Numbered from the stretch's first letter, positions 33,825 through 48,470 are shown. The stretch is DNA of 64,000 nucleotides from Siphonodentalium dalli (GCA_032622095.1 CP136066.1:171739164-171803163); one strand, 5' to 3'. The notes: generated by a model from the letters alone, not told the origin. Numbers and translations: made by a program.

Positions 33825-34454
33825 CTGCGACAGTTGCTCACTAACATTTTCTCGTGAAAAAGATTTTTTTATTTGTGATATTGGATTATCACTTTATATT
33901 ATGTGTTTTTTTTTACGACTCAGGTAGCACTATATTTACCTGCCCAATGTAAACATCATTGCATTTATCCAATAGGGAGCCTTGTATATATTAGAGGACC
34001 AGCCAATGTAACTGGCATTGCATGGACTCAGCATGGCAAAATATATCATAATTGTTAATGTTCTGTTTTATCTAATGCTTTTGAGCAACAGAAGGATGAA
34101 CAATGAAGAGACCATCATTGGAATAAATTTACAAAGAAAATTTACCCTTTGGACATATGGCTCATGGTTCACATAGAGTTATTTTTCTGATATATCAAAC
34201 CAACAATGTTAACGGACAGACAGACAGATTACATAATAGGACCTTTTTTCAAAAGGGCGTATAAAAACTGGCCAGGTCTATGTATATTTTCGAATGTAAA
34301 AGTTAGATTATGATAGACGAATATGATTAATCCAAGCCCATGTTTTGCATAGCTAATGCAACTCTACCTTGATTCTCTGATGCTAAATTCTTGTGGTAGT
34401 TCAACTAAGTAGACTAATTCAACATGAGTCTAATCATTCCATTTTCATTTATAG

Positions 34455-35214
34455 GTACGAAGAAGCAAACATCAGGATGCTGAAAAGAACAAGAACATAC
34501 AATAATTTACTACCTACATTTCTATTAGAGCGCCCGAAACCATTCATAGATCACTGCAAGAAAAGACTGTATCCAATATCAACCATCAGCAACAATCACA
34601 TACAAAACATAGATTCTGGAATATTCCTGGTCAAGTCAGAGACAGACTCAAAAACAAAGTATATCGTTAAACTGACTGACAGCATCATCCAATGTGAATG
34701 TGCCGATTGGACTCACAACTACCTCCCATGTAAGCACATGCTTGCAATAATATATAATAATTTGGTGAAATGGGAAGAGTTGCCGAACAACTATATCAAC
34801 AGCGTAACATTTGTATGTGATTGCGCATACACAAACATTCCACCATCAAGATCAAGCTGGGAGCCAAAAAAAACTAAACTTGTCAACATTGATATACCAT
34901 CAAAAATAAAGTTATCTAGAGACAGAGAGGCTCGGAATAAACTGTCAGAGATCATTGACTGTACATATAATTTCGGTTTAGAGGATGACGCCTTGAAAAA
35001 CATTGGCAAAATTATAAAAAAACAAAAAACAATATGGAGATCAAAATATTGAGAGAAAAAAAAGTGTCGAAAAAAACCGAAGTAATAGAAACTTCTGAGA
35101 TAACGGTTTCTGAAATGAAAAAGATGAATGTAGTGGCGGCACCAACACCAACAACTCAACTCATACAGAGAAATGCAGCAATGAGTGGCAGCCAACAGGC
35201 ATGGATCAACAAGG
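34455..35214 (+). pseudogene. Unit 2 exon A, frameshifted SWIM exon
   Basis: 760 bp with the same splice borders. The zinc ligands are intact, with WTHNYLPCKH in place of unit 1's WTHHYLPCKH. It lacks the 33-bp segment and six bases of the ACAACA run, both in frame, but changed A-runs near 35,015-35,060 shift the frame and the SWIM frame stops at 35,052. The tail frame (VSKKTEVIE) is open again from 35,034. Confidence 0.75.
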
Positions 35215-36400
35215 GTAAGTATTACTATGGGTTAGTTAGGTTATAAATGTGATCTGTGGATGATAGGTCTAATTCATGTATTAAATAAATTTCAAATTTG
35301 ACAATTCTTGCGAAATTAACTGGGCATTGAGATTTCACAAATAAAATTAATATATAGCTAGTTTTTCGCAATGATTATAGTTTATTTTTAATAACATTTA
35401 TCTGTCAAGTTATGAAAACTTCTTTATTAAAGATGCCCTGTACTATTGCACACCAAAAAAACATGATCTGTACCTTTTTTATACACACATGCCATTTGTC
35501 CACAAATTGGAGCCTTTGATGGCCAGATATAAACTTTCAATAAACAAGTGTTAACAAGTTGTGATTAGTTAACAAATATTCCAAGAATTGTCTTTTATAA
35601 AACCATCCATGTTTTCGTAGTAATAAAGAGCGTTCTCAGTTATGACCTTTTGTACTCTTTTCAACATGACACAAACAGATTTGCACATTTTCGTGATGCA
35701 TGTGACTTCAAATTGATGGTGTTTTCATTTTACTATTGACCTGAAAATTAATTCTAAATTTTGACTAAGTTGGTGCCAAATCGGAAGCGGCAAATATATA
35801 GAATAAAGAGCACTTAATATAGCAATATATCATACAAGAGTCATGACAACCTTGAAAATGCATGACATTTACAATAAAATAATAACTAACCTCTATTAAA
35901 CGGACATGGTACGCTCAAATAGCTCGTTTGAACTTCCAAATTATGTGTGTTGACATGCTTCATATTTCTTATACTGATTAAAGAAAACATATTTCCATTT
36001 TTCTCAAAGTGATAACGTCTATTATATTGTGTTATGTATTTTTATTTGTTTAATAGTTTGATGGTTTTTGTTAATGTTACACAGCAAATATCCTACTCCA
36101 CTAACAGTGTTTGTACTGGGCAAAAAAAAAACATTTTCAGATTTGTTTTGGCCAAATGTAAACATTTTAAGCCATTCCCCCACAACATCCGTTTCCAGAT
36201 TCATGTCAGAAAAAAAATTGTCTCAGCTGGACAAATCACTGTGAGTGGTGCATCTCACACAAATCTAACTGAAACTGATGTCACACTTCAAACTGATTTC
36301 ATACAATTTTGATCCTGGTTTTAAATACGTTGTTTTCTTTGGGCTTTACTAAAACATAAAGGGCAATTATTGACATAGCTTCCACCACTTCTCATTTCAG

Positions 36401-36525
36401 TAAAGTTCATACAGGATCCAAAGAAAATCCCACATGGGTACTATGTGGCTGTCAAAAATCGAAGCAAAGTCCAAGACGTGGATATTGCAAAACTGGTCTT
36501 CGAAAAGGCATATTTGGACAACGAG
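36401..36525 (+). CDS. Unit 2 exon B
   Basis: 125 bp, identical in form to unit 1 exon B, with both splice sites intact. Confidence 0.58.
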
Positions 36526-37451
36526 GTAATTGAAAGTGGGATAGATATCAAATTATGTATGATAATGTTCCTTCATTAAAATACTTTTGACCATTAACTT
36601 TCCAGCTAATGACATACTCATATTGGAACTCCCAATTTGGGAGTCATATAGTTATATACCGACAGATACGAATATGTTTTTGCAATTCATTATGGGAGAC
36701 TCGCATATATAAGAGAATACATGTGAAGTGCATCTCGCATCATAAAAGGGTTAAGTGTTATCAAAACGCGACAGCACGCCTATCAATCAATGAATCTTTT
36801 GCGATAATACATTCTGGTTAGCTGCGACAGTTGCTCACTAACATTTTCTCGTGAAAAAGATTTTTTTATTTGTGATATTGGATTATCACTTTATATTATG
36901 TTTTTTTTTTTACGACTCAGGTAGCACTATATTTACCTGCCCAATGTAAACATCATTGCATTTATCCAATAGGGAGCCTTGTATATATTAGAGGACCAGC
37001 CAATGTAACTGGCATTGCATGGACTCAGCATGGCAAAATATATCATAATTGTTAATGTTCTGTTTTATCTAATGCTTTTGAGCAACAGAAGGATGAACAA
37101 TGAAGAGACCATCATTGGAATAAATTTACAAAGAAAATTTACCCTTTGGACATATGGCTCATGGTTCACATAGAGTTATTTTTCTGATATATCAAACCAA
37201 CAATGTTAACGGACAGACAGACAGATTACATAATAGGACCTTTTTTCAAAAGGGCGTATAAAAACTGGCCAGGTCTATGTATATTTTCGAATGTAAAAGT
37301 TAGATTATGATAGACGAATATGATTAATCCAAGCCCATGTTTTGCATAGCTAATGCAACTCTACCTTGATTCTCTGATGCTAAATTCTTGTGGTAGTTCA
37401 ACTAAGTAGACTAATTCAACATGAGTCTAATCATTCCATTTTCATTTATAG

Positions 37452-38211
37452 GTACGAAGAAGCAAACATCAGGATGCTGAAAAGAACAAGAACATACAAT
37501 AATTTACTACCTACATTTCTATTAGAGCGCCCGAAACCATTCATAGATCACTGCAAGAAAAGACTGTATCCAATATCAACCATCAGCAACAATCACATAC
37601 AAAACATAGATTCTGGAATATTCCTGGTCAAGTCAGAGACAGACTCAAAAACAAAGTATATCGTTAAACTGACTGACAGCATCATCCAATGTGAATGTGC
37701 CGATTGGACTCACAACTACCTCCCATGTAAGCACATGCTTGCAATAATATATAATAATTTGGTGAAATGGGAAGAGTTGCCGAACAACTATATCAACAGC
37801 GTAACATTTGTATGTGATTGCGCATACACAAACATTCCACCATCAAGATCAAGCTGGGAGCCAAAAAAAACTAAACTTGTCAACATTGATATACCATCAA
37901 AAATAAAGTTATCTAGAGACAGAGAGGCTCGGAATAAACTGTCAGAGATCATTGACTGTACATATAATTTCGGTTTAGAGGATGACGCCTTGAAAAACAT
38001 TGGCAAAATTATAAAAAAACAAAAAACAATATGGAGATCAAAATATTGAGAGAAAAAAAAGTGTCGAAAAAAACCGAAGTAATAGAAACTTCTGAGATAA
38101 CGGTTTCTGAAATGAAAAAGATGAATGTAGTGGCGGCACCAACACCAACAACTCAACTCATACAGAGAAATGCAGCAATGAGTGGCAGCCAACAGGCATG
38201 GATCAACAAGG
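37452..38211 (+). pseudogene. Unit 3 exon A, frameshifted
   Basis: Appears identical to unit 2 exon A, including the A-run shift (stop at 38,049). Identity with unit 2 extends from 37,198 to about 38,720. Confidence 0.75.
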
Positions 38212-39390
38212 GTAAGTATTACTATGGGTTAGTTAGGTTATAAATGTGATCTGTGGATGATAGGTCTAATTCATGTATTAAATAAATTTCAAATTTGACA
38301 ATTCTTGCGAAATTAACTGGGCATTGAGATTTCACAAATAAAATTAATATATAGCTAGTTTTTCGCAATGATTATAGTTTATTTTTAATAACATTTATCT
38401 GTCAAGTTATGAAAACTTCTTTATTAAAGATGCCCTGTACTATTGCACACCAAAAAAACATGATCTGTACCTTTTTTATACACACATGCCATTTGTCCAC
38501 AAATTGGAGCCTTTGATGGCCAGATATAAACTTTCAATAAACAAGTGTTAACAAGTTGTGATTAGTTAACAAATATTCCAAGAATTGTCTTTTATAAAAC
38601 CATCCATGTTTTCGTAGTAATAAAGAGCGTTCTCAGTTATGACCTTTTGTACTCTTTTCAACATGACACAAACAGATTTGCACATTTTCGTGATGCATGT
38701 GACTTCAAATTGATGGTGTTTTCATTTTGCTATTGACCTGAAAATTAATTCTAAATTTTGACTAAGTTGGTGCCAAATCGGAAGCGGCAAATATATAGAA
38801 TAAAGAGCACTTAATATAGCAATATATCATACAAGTCACGATAACCTTGAAAATGCATGACATTTACAATAAAATAATAACTAACCTCTATTAAACGGAC
38901 ACGGTACGCTCAAATAGCTCGTTTGAACTTCCAAATTATGTGTTGACATGCTTCATATTTCTTATACTGATTAAAGAAAACACATTTCCATTTTTATCAA
39001 AGTGATAACGTCTATTATATTGTGTATTTTTATTTGTTTAATAGTTTGATGGTTTTTGTTAATGTTACACAGCAAATATCCTACTCCACTAACAGTGTTT
39101 GTGCTGGGCAAAAAAAAAAAAATTTCAGATTTGTTTTGGCCAAATGTAAACATTTTAAGCCACCCCCCCCCCCCACAACATCCGTTTCCAGATTCATGTC
39201 AGACAAAAAATTGTCTCAGCTGAACAAATCACTGTGAGTGGTGCATCTCACACAAATCTAACTGAAACTGATGTCACACTTCAAACTGATTTCATACAAT
39301 TTTGATCCTGGTTTTAAATACGTTGTTTTCTTTGGGCTTTACTAAAACATAAAGGGCAATTATTGACATAGCTTCCACTTCTCATTTCAG

Positions 39391-39512
39391 TAAAGTTCAT
39401 ACAGGATCCAAAGAAAATCCCACATGGGTACTATGTGGCTGTCAAAAATCGAAGCAAAGTCCAAGACGTGGATATTGCAAAACTGGTCTTCGAAAAGGCA
39501 TATTTGGACGAG
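39391..39512 (+). CDS. Unit 3 exon B, one codon shorter
   Basis: 122 bp: GACAACGAG has become GACGAG, removing one Asn without a frame change. Splice sites intact. Confidence 0.55.
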
Positions 39513-40427
39513 GTAATTGAAAGTGGGATAGATATCAAATTATGTATGATAATGTTCCTTCATTAAAATACTTTTGACCATTAACTTTCCAGCTAATGAC
39601 ATACTCATATTGGAACTCCCAATTTGGGAGTCATATAGTTATATACCGACAGATACGAATATGTTTTTGCAATTCATTATGGGAGACTCGCATATATAAG
39701 AGAATACATGTGAAGTGCATCTCGCATCATAAAAGGGTTAAGTGTTATCAAAACGCGACAGCACGCCTATCAATCAATGAATCTTTTGCGATAATACATT
39801 CTGGTTAGCTGCGACAGTTGCTCACTAACATTTTCTCATGAAAAAGAATTTTTTATTTGTGATATTGGATTATCACTTTATATTATTTGTTTTTTTTACG
39901 ACTCGGGTAGCACTATATTTACCTGCCCAATGTAAACATCATTGCATTTATCCAATAGGGAGCCTTGTATATATTAGAGGACCAGCCAATGTAACTGGCA
40001 TTGCATGGACTCAGCATGGCAAAATATATCATAATTGTTAATGTCCTTTTTTATCTAATGCTTTTGAGCAACAGAAGGATGAACAATGAAGAGACCATCA
40101 TTGGAATAAATTTACAAAGAATTTTTTTTTGGCCAAATGGTTCATATAGAGTTATTTTTCTGATATATCAAACCAACAATGTTAACGGACAGACAGACAG
40201 ATTACATAATACGACCTTTTTTCAAAAGGGCGTATAAAAACTGGCCAGGTCTATGTATATTTTCGAATGTAAAAGTTAGATTATGATAGACGAATATGAT
40301 TAATCCAAGCCCATGTTTTGCATAGCTAATGCAACTCTACCTTGATTCTCTGATGCTAAATTCTTGTGGTAGTTCAACTAAGTAGACTAATTCAACATGA
40401 GTCTAATCATTCCATTTTCATTTATAG

Positions 40428-41189
40428 GTACGAAGAAGCAAACATCAGGATGCTGAAAAGAACAAGAACATACAATAATTTACTACCTACATTTCTATTA
40501 GAGCGCCCGAAACCATTCATAGATCACTGCAAGAAAAGACTGTATCCAATATCAACCATCAGCAACAATCACATACAAAACATAGATTCTGGAATATTCC
40601 TGGTCAAGTCAGAGACAGACTCAAAAACAAAGTATATCGTTAAACTGACTGACAGCATCATCCAATGTGAATGTGCCGATTGGACTCACAACTACCTCCC
40701 ATGTAAGCACATGCTTGCAATAATATATAATAATTTGGTGAAATGGGAAGAGTTGCCGAACAACTATATCAACAGCGTAACATTTGTATGTGATTGCGCA
40801 TACACAAACATTCCACCATCAAGATCAAGCTGGGAGCCAAAAAAAACTAAACTTGTCAACATTGATATACCATCAAAAATAAAGTTATCTAGAGACAGAG
40901 AGGCTCGGAATAAACTGTCAGAGATCATTGACTGTACATATAATTTCGGTTTAGAGGATGACGCCTTGAAAAACATTGGCAAAATTATAAAAAAAAACAA
41001 AAAACAATATGGAGATCAAAATATTGAGAGAAAAAAAAGTGTCGAAAAAAACCGAAGTAATAGAAACTTCTGAGATAACGGTTTCTGAAATGAAAAAGAT
41101 GAATGTAGTGGCGGCACCAACACCAACAACTCAACTCATACAGAGAAATGCAGCAATGAGTGGCAGCCAACAGGCATGGATCAACAAGG
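40428..41189 (+). pseudogene. Unit 4 exon A, frameshifted
   Basis: 762 bp. Two more A than units 2 and 3 keep the frame through KKQYGDQNIERKK, then a +1 shift leads to a stop at 41,073. WTHNYLPCKH type. Confidence 0.75.
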
Positions 41190-42370
41190 GTAAGTATTAC
41201 TATGGGTTAGTTAGGTTATAAATGTGATCTGTGGATGATAGGTCTAATTCATGTATTAAATAAATTTCAAATTTGACAATTCTTACGAAATTAACTGGGC
41301 ATTGAGATTTCACAAATAAAATTAATATATAGCTAGTTTTTCGCAATGATTATAGTTTATTTTTAATAACATTTATCTGTCAAGTTATGAAAACTTCTTT
41401 ATTAAAGATGCCCTGTACTATTGCACACCAAAAAAACATGATCTGTACCTTTTTTATACACACATGCCATTTGTCCACAAATTGGAGCCTTTGATGGCCA
41501 GATATAAACTTTCAATAAACAAGTGTTAACAAGTTGTGATTAGTTAACAAATATTCCAAGAATTGTCTTTTATAAAACCATCCATGTTTTCGTAGTAATA
41601 AAGAGCGTTCTCAGTTATGACCTTTTGTACTCTTTTCAACATGACACAAACAGATTTGCACATTTTCGTGATGCATGTGACTTCAAATTGATGGTGTTTT
41701 CATTTTGCTATTGACCTGAAAATTAATTCTAAATTTTGACTAAGTTGGTGCCAAATCGGAAGCGGCAAATATATAGAATAAAGATCACTTAATATAGCAA
41801 TATATCATACAAGTCACGATAACCTTGAAAATGCATGACATTTACAATAAAATAATAACTAACCTCTATTAAACGGACACGGTACGCTCAAATAGCTCGT
41901 TTGAACTTCCAAATTATGTGTTGACATGCTTCATATTTCTTATACTGATTAAAGAAAACACATTTCCATTTTTATCAAAGTGATAACGTCTATTATATTG
42001 TGTATTTTTATTTGTTTAATAGTTTGATGGTTTTTGTTAATGTTACACAGCAAATATCCTACTCCACTAACAGTGTTTGTGCTGGGCAAAAAAAAAACAT
42101 TTTCAGATTTGTTTTGGCCAAATGTAAACATTTTAAGCCACCCCCCCCCCCCCCACAACATCCGTTTCCAGATTCATGTCAGACAAAAAATTGTCTCAGC
42201 TGAACAAATCACTGTGAGTGGTGCATCTCACACAAATCTAACTGAAACTGATGTCACACTTCAAACTGATTTCATACAATTTTGATCCTGGTTTTAAATA
42301 CGTTGTTTTCTTTGGGCTTTACTAAAACATAAAGGGCAATTATTGACATAGCTTCCACTTCTCATTTCAG

Positions 42371-42495
42371 TAAAGTTCATACAGGATCCAAAGAAAATCC
42401 CACATGGGTACTATGTGGCTGTCAAAAATCGAAGCAAAGTCCAAGACGTGGATATTGCAAAACTGGTCTTCGAAAAGGCATATTTGGACAACGAG
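42371..42495 (+). CDS. Unit 4 exon B
   Basis: 125 bp, intact, same splice sites and phase as unit 1. Confidence 0.58.
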
Positions 42496-43416
42496 GTAAT
42501 TGAAAGTGGGATAGATATCAAATTATGTATGATAATGTTCCTTCATTAAAATACTTTTGACCATTAACTTTCCAGCTAATGACATACTCATATTGGAACT
42601 CCCAATTTGGGAGTCATATAGTTATATACCGACAGATACGAATATGTTTTTGCAATTCATTATGGGAGACTCGCATATATAAGAGAATACATGTGAAGTG
42701 CATCTCGCATCATAAAAGGGTTAAGTGTTATCAAAACGCGACAGCACGCCTATCAATCAATGAATCTTTTGCGATAATACATTCTGGTTAGCTGCGACAG
42801 TTGCTCACTAACATTTTCTCATGAAAAAGAATTTTTTATTTGTGATATTGGATTATCACTTTATATTATTTGTTTTTGTTTTTTTTACGACTCAGGTAGC
42901 ACTATATTTACCTGCCCAATGTAAACATCATTGCATTTATCCAATAGGGAGCCTTGTATATATTAGAGGACCAGCCAATGTAACTGGCATTGCATGGACT
43001 CAGCATGGCAAAATATATCATAATTGTTAATGTCCTTTTTTATCTAATGCTTTTGAGCAACAGAAGGATGAACAATGAAGAGACCATCATTGGAATAAAT
43101 TTACAAAGAATTTTTTTTTGGCCAAATGGTTCATATAGAGTTATTTTTCTGATATATCAAACCAACAATGTTAACGGACAGACAGACAGATTACATAATA
43201 CGACCTTTTTTCAAAAGGGCGTATAAAAACTGGCCAGGTCTATGTATATTTTCGAATGTAAAAGTTAGATTATGATAGACGAATATGATTAATCCAAGCC
43301 CATGTTTTGCATAGCTAATGCAACTCTACCTTGATTCTCTGATGCTAAATTCTTGTGGTAGTTCAACTAAGTAGACTAATTCAACATGAGTCTAATCATT
43401 CCATTTTCATTTATAG

Positions 43417-44170
43417 GTACGAAGAAGCAAACATCAGGATGCTGAAAAGAACAAGAACATACAATAATTTACTACCTACATTTCTATTAGAGCGCCCGAA
43501 ACCATTCATAGATCACTGCAAGAAAAGACTGTATCCAATATCAACCATCAGCAACAATCACATACAAAACATAGATTCTGGAATATTCCTGGTCAAGTCA
43601 GAGACAGACTCAAAAACAAAGTATATCGTTAAACTGACTGACAGCATCATCCAATGTGAATGTGCCGATTGGACTCACAACTACCTCCCATGTAAGCACA
43701 TGCTTGCAATAATATATAATAATTTGGTGAAATGGGAAGAGTTGCCGAACAACTATATCAACAGCGTAACATTTGTATGTGATTGCGCATACACAAACAT
43801 TCCACCATCAAGATCAAGCTGGGAGCCAAAAAAAACTAAACTTGTCAACATTGATATACCATCAAAAATAAAGTTATCTAGAGACAGAGAGGCTCGGAAT
43901 AAACTGTCAGAGATCATTGACTGTACATATAATTTCGGTTTAGAGGATGACGCCTTGAAAAACATTGGCAAAATTATAAAAAAACAAAAAACAATATGGA
44001 GATCAAAATATTGAGAAAAAAAAAGTGTCGAAAAAAACCGAAGTAATAGAAACTTCTGAGATAACGGTTTCTGAAATGAAAAAGATGAATGTAGTGGCGG
44101 CACCAACACCAACAACTCATACAGAGAAATGCAGCAATGAGTGGCAGCCAACAGGCATGGATCAACAAGG
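43417..44170 (+). pseudogene. Unit 5 exon A, frameshifted
   Basis: 754 bp. A-run shift as in unit 2 (stop at 44,014), plus a 5-bp loss in CAACTCAACTCATAC near 44,115. WTHNYLPCKH type. Confidence 0.75.
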
Positions 44171-45349
44171 GTAAGTATTACTATGGGTTAGTTAGGTTAT
44201 AAATGTGATCTGTGGATGATAGGTCTAATTCATGTATTAAATAAATTTCAAATTTGACAATTCTTGCGAAATTAACTGGGCATTGAGATTTCACAAATAA
44301 AATTAATATATAGCTAGTTTTTCGCAATGATTATAGTTTATTTTTAATAACATTTATCTGTCAAGTTATGAAAACTTCTTTATTAAAGATGCCCTGTACT
44401 ATTGCACACCAAAAAAACATGATCTGTACCTTTTTTATACACACATGCCATTTGTCCACAAATTGGAGCCTTTGATGGCCAGATATAAACTTTCAATAAA
44501 CAAGTGTTAACAAGTTGTGATTAGTTAACAAATATTCCAAGAATTGTCTTTTATAAAACCATCCATGTTTTCGTAGTAATAAAGAGCGTTCTCAGTTATG
44601 ACCTTTTGTACTCTTTTCAACATGACACAAACAGATTTGCACATTTTCGTGATGCATGTGACTTCAAATTGATGGTGTTTTCATTTTGCTATTGACCTGA
44701 AAATTAATTCTAAATTTTGACTAAGTTGGTGCCAAATCGGAAGCGGCAAATATATAGAATAAAGAGCACTTAATATAGCAATATATCATACAAGTCACGA
44801 TAACCTTGAAAATGCATGACATTTACAATAAAATAATAACTAACCTCTATTAAACGGACACGGTACGCTCAAATAGCTCGTTTGAACTTCCAAATTATGT
44901 GTTGACATGCTTCATATTTCTTATACTGATTAAAGAAAACACATTTCCATTTTTATCAAAGTGATAACGTCTATTATATTGTGTATTTTTATTTGTTTAA
45001 TAGTTTGATGGTTTTTGTTAATGTTACACAGCAAATATCCTACTCCACTAACAGTGTTTGTGCTGGGCAAAAAAAAACATTTTCAGATTTGTTTTGGCCA
45101 AATGTAAACATTTTAAGCCACCCCCCCCCCCCACAACATCCGTTTCCAGATTCATGTCAGACAAAAAATTGTCTCAGCTGAACAAATCACTGTGAGTGGT
45201 GCATCTCACACAAATCTAACTGAAACTGATGTCACACTTCAAACTGATTTCATACAATTTTGATCCTGGTTTTAAATACGTTGTTTTCTTTGGGCTTTAC
45301 TAAAACATAAAGGGCAATTATTGACATAGCTTCCACTTACTCATTTCAG

Positions 45350-45474
45350 TAAAGTTCATACAGGATCCAAAGAAAATCCCACATGGGTACTATGTGGCTG
45401 TCAAAAATCGAAGCAAAGTCCAAGACGTGGATATTGCAAAACTGGTCTTCGAAAAGGCATATTTGGACAACGAG
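45350..45474 (+). CDS. Unit 5 exon B
   Basis: 125 bp, intact. The acceptor region reads CTTACTCATTTCAG, a small change shared with unit 10. Confidence 0.58.
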
Positions 45475-46402
45475 GTAATTGAAAGTGGGATAGATATCAA
45501 ATTATGTATGATAATGTTCCTTCATTAAAATACTTTTGACCATTAACTTTCCAGCTAATGACATACTCATATTGGAACTCCCAATTTGGGAGTCATATAG
45601 TTATATACCGACAGATACGAATATGTTTTTGCAATTCATTATGGGAGACTCGCATATATAAGAGAATACATGTGAAGTGCATCTCGCATCATAACAGGGT
45701 TAAGTGTTATCAAGACGCGACAGCACGCCTATCAATCAATGAATCTTTTGCGATAATACATTCTGGTTAGCTGCGACAGTTGCTCACTAACATTTTCTCG
45801 TGAAAAAGAATTTTTTATTTGTGATATTGGATTATCACTTTATATTATGTTTTTTTTTACGACTCAGGTAGCACTATATTTACCTGCCCAATGTAAACAT
45901 CATTGCATTTATCCAATAGGGAGCCTTGTATATATTAGAGGACCAGCCAATGTAACTGGCATTGCATGGACTCAGCATGGCAAAATATATCATAATTGTT
46001 AATGTTCTTTTTTATCTAATGCTTTTGAGCAACAGAAGGATGAACAATGAAGAGACCATCATTGGAATAAATTTACAAAGAAAATTTACCCTTTGGACAT
46101 ATGGCTCATGGTTCACATAGAGTTATTTTTCTGATATATCAAACCAACAATGTTAACGGACAGACAGACAGACAGATTACATAATAGGACCTTTTTTCAA
46201 AAGGGCGTATAAAAACTGGCCAGGTCTATGTATATTTTCGAATGTAAAAGTTAGATTATGATAGACGAATATGATTAATCCAAGCCCATGTTTTGCATAG
46301 CTAATGCAACTCTACCTTGATTCTCTGATGCTAAATTCTTGTGGTAGTTCAACTAAGTAGACTAATTCAACATGAGTCTAATCATTCCATTTTCATTTAT
46401 AG

Positions 46403-47162
46403 GTACGAAGAAGCAAACATCAGGATGCTGAAAAGAACAAGAACATACAATAATTTACTACCTACATTTATATTAGAGCGCCCGAAACCATTTATAGATC
46501 ACTGCAAGAAAAGACTGTATCCAATATCAACCATCAGCAACAATCACATACAAAACATAGATTCTGGAATATTCCTGGTCAAGTCAGAGACAGACTCAAA
46601 AACAAAGTATATCGTTAAACTGACTGACAGCATCATCCAATGTGAATGTGCCGATTGGACTCACCACTACCTCCCATGTAAGCACATGCTTGCAATACTG
46701 TCTAATAATTTGGTGAAATGGGAAGAGTTGCCGAACAACTATATCAACAGCGTAACATTTGTATGTGATTGCGCATACACAAACATTCCACCATCAAGAT
46801 CAAGCTGGGAGCCAAAAAAAACTAAACTTGTCATCATTGATATACCATCAAAAATAAAGTTATCTAGAGACAGAGAGGCTCGGAATAAACTGTCAGAGAT
46901 AATTGACTGTACATATAATTTCGGTTTAGAGGATGACGCCTTGAAAAACATTGGCAAAATTATTCCAAAAAAACAAAACAATATGGAGATCAAAATATTG
47001 AAGAAAAAAAAAGTGTCGAAAAAAACCGAAGTAATAGAAACTTCTGAGATAACGGTTTCTGAAATGAAAAAGATGAATGTAGTGGCGACACCAACACCAA
47101 CAACTCAACTAATACAGAGAAATGCAGCAATGAGTGCAGCCAACAGGCATGGATCAACAAGG
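46403..47162 (+). pseudogene. Unit 6 exon A, open until one missing G near its end
   Basis: 760 bp. WTHHYLPCKH type with AILSNN after it. Differences in the A-runs compensate, so the frame is open through VSKKTEVIETSE and PTPTTQLIQRN. A single missing G (GAGTGGCAGCC has become GAGTGCAGCC, about 47,135) shifts the last codons, so the donor phase no longer fits exon B. Apart from unit 1 it is the least damaged copy. Confidence 0.75.
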
Positions 47163-48345
47163 GTAAGTATTACTATGGGTTAGTTAGGTTATAAATGTGG
47201 TCTGTGGATGATAGGTCTAATTCATGTATTAAATAAATTTCAAATTTGACAATTCTTGCGAAATTAACTGGGCATTGAGATTTCACAAATAAAATTAATA
47301 TATAGCTAGTTTTTCGCAATGATTATAGTTCATTTTTAATAACAATTATCTGTCAAGTTATGAAAACTTCTTTATTAAAGATGCCCTGTACTATTGCACA
47401 CCAAAAAACCATGATCTGTACCTTTTTTATACACACATGCCATTTGTCCACAAATTGGAGCCTTTGATGGCCAGATATAAACTTTCAATAAACAAAGTGT
47501 AAACAAGTTGTGATTAGTTAACAAATATTCCAAGAATTGTCTTTTATAAAACCATCCATGTTTTCGTAGTAATAAAGAGCGTTCTCAGTTATGACCTTTT
47601 GTACTCTTTTCAACATGACACAAACAGATTTGCACATTTTCGTGATGCATGTGACTTCAAATTGATGGTGTTTTCATTTTACTATTGACCTGAAAATTAA
47701 TTCTAAATTTTGACTAAGTTGGTGCCAAATCGGAAGCGGCAAATATATAGAATAAAGAGCACTTTAATATAGCAATATATCATACAAGTCACGATAACCT
47801 TGAAAATGCATGACATTTACAATAAAATAATAACTAACCTCTATTAAACGGACACGGTACGCTCAAATAGCTCGTTTGAACTTCCAAATTATGTGTTGAC
47901 ATGCTTCATATTTCTTATACTGATTAAAGAAAACATATTTCCATTTTTATCAAAGTGATAACGTCTATTATATTGTGTGTATTTTTATTTGTTTAATAGT
48001 TTGATGGTTTTTGTTAATGTTACACAGCAAATATCCTACTCCACTAACAGTGTTTGTGCTGGGCAAAAAAAAACATTTTCAGATTTTTTTTGGCCAAATG
48101 TAAACATTTTAAGCCACCCCCCCCCCCCCACAACATCCGTTTCCAGATTCATGTCAGACAAAAATTTGTCTCAGCTGAACAAATCACTGTGAGTGGTGCA
48201 TCTCACACAAATCTAACTGAAACTGATGTCACACTTCAAACTGATGTCATACAATTTTGATCCTGGTTTTAAATACGTTGTTTTCTTTGGGCTTTACTAA
48301 AACATAAAGGGCAATTATTGACATAGCTTCCACTTCTCATTTCAG

Positions 48346-48470
48346 TAAAGTTCATACAGGATCCAAAGAAAATACCACATGGGTACTATGTGGCTGTCAA
48401 AAATCGAAGCAAAGTCCAAGACGTGGATATTGCAAAACTGGTCTTCGAAAAGGCATATTTGGACAACGAG
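48346..48470 (+). CDS. Unit 6 exon B
   Basis: 125 bp with one silent change (ATC to ATA in KKIPHG). Splice sites intact. Confidence 0.58.
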
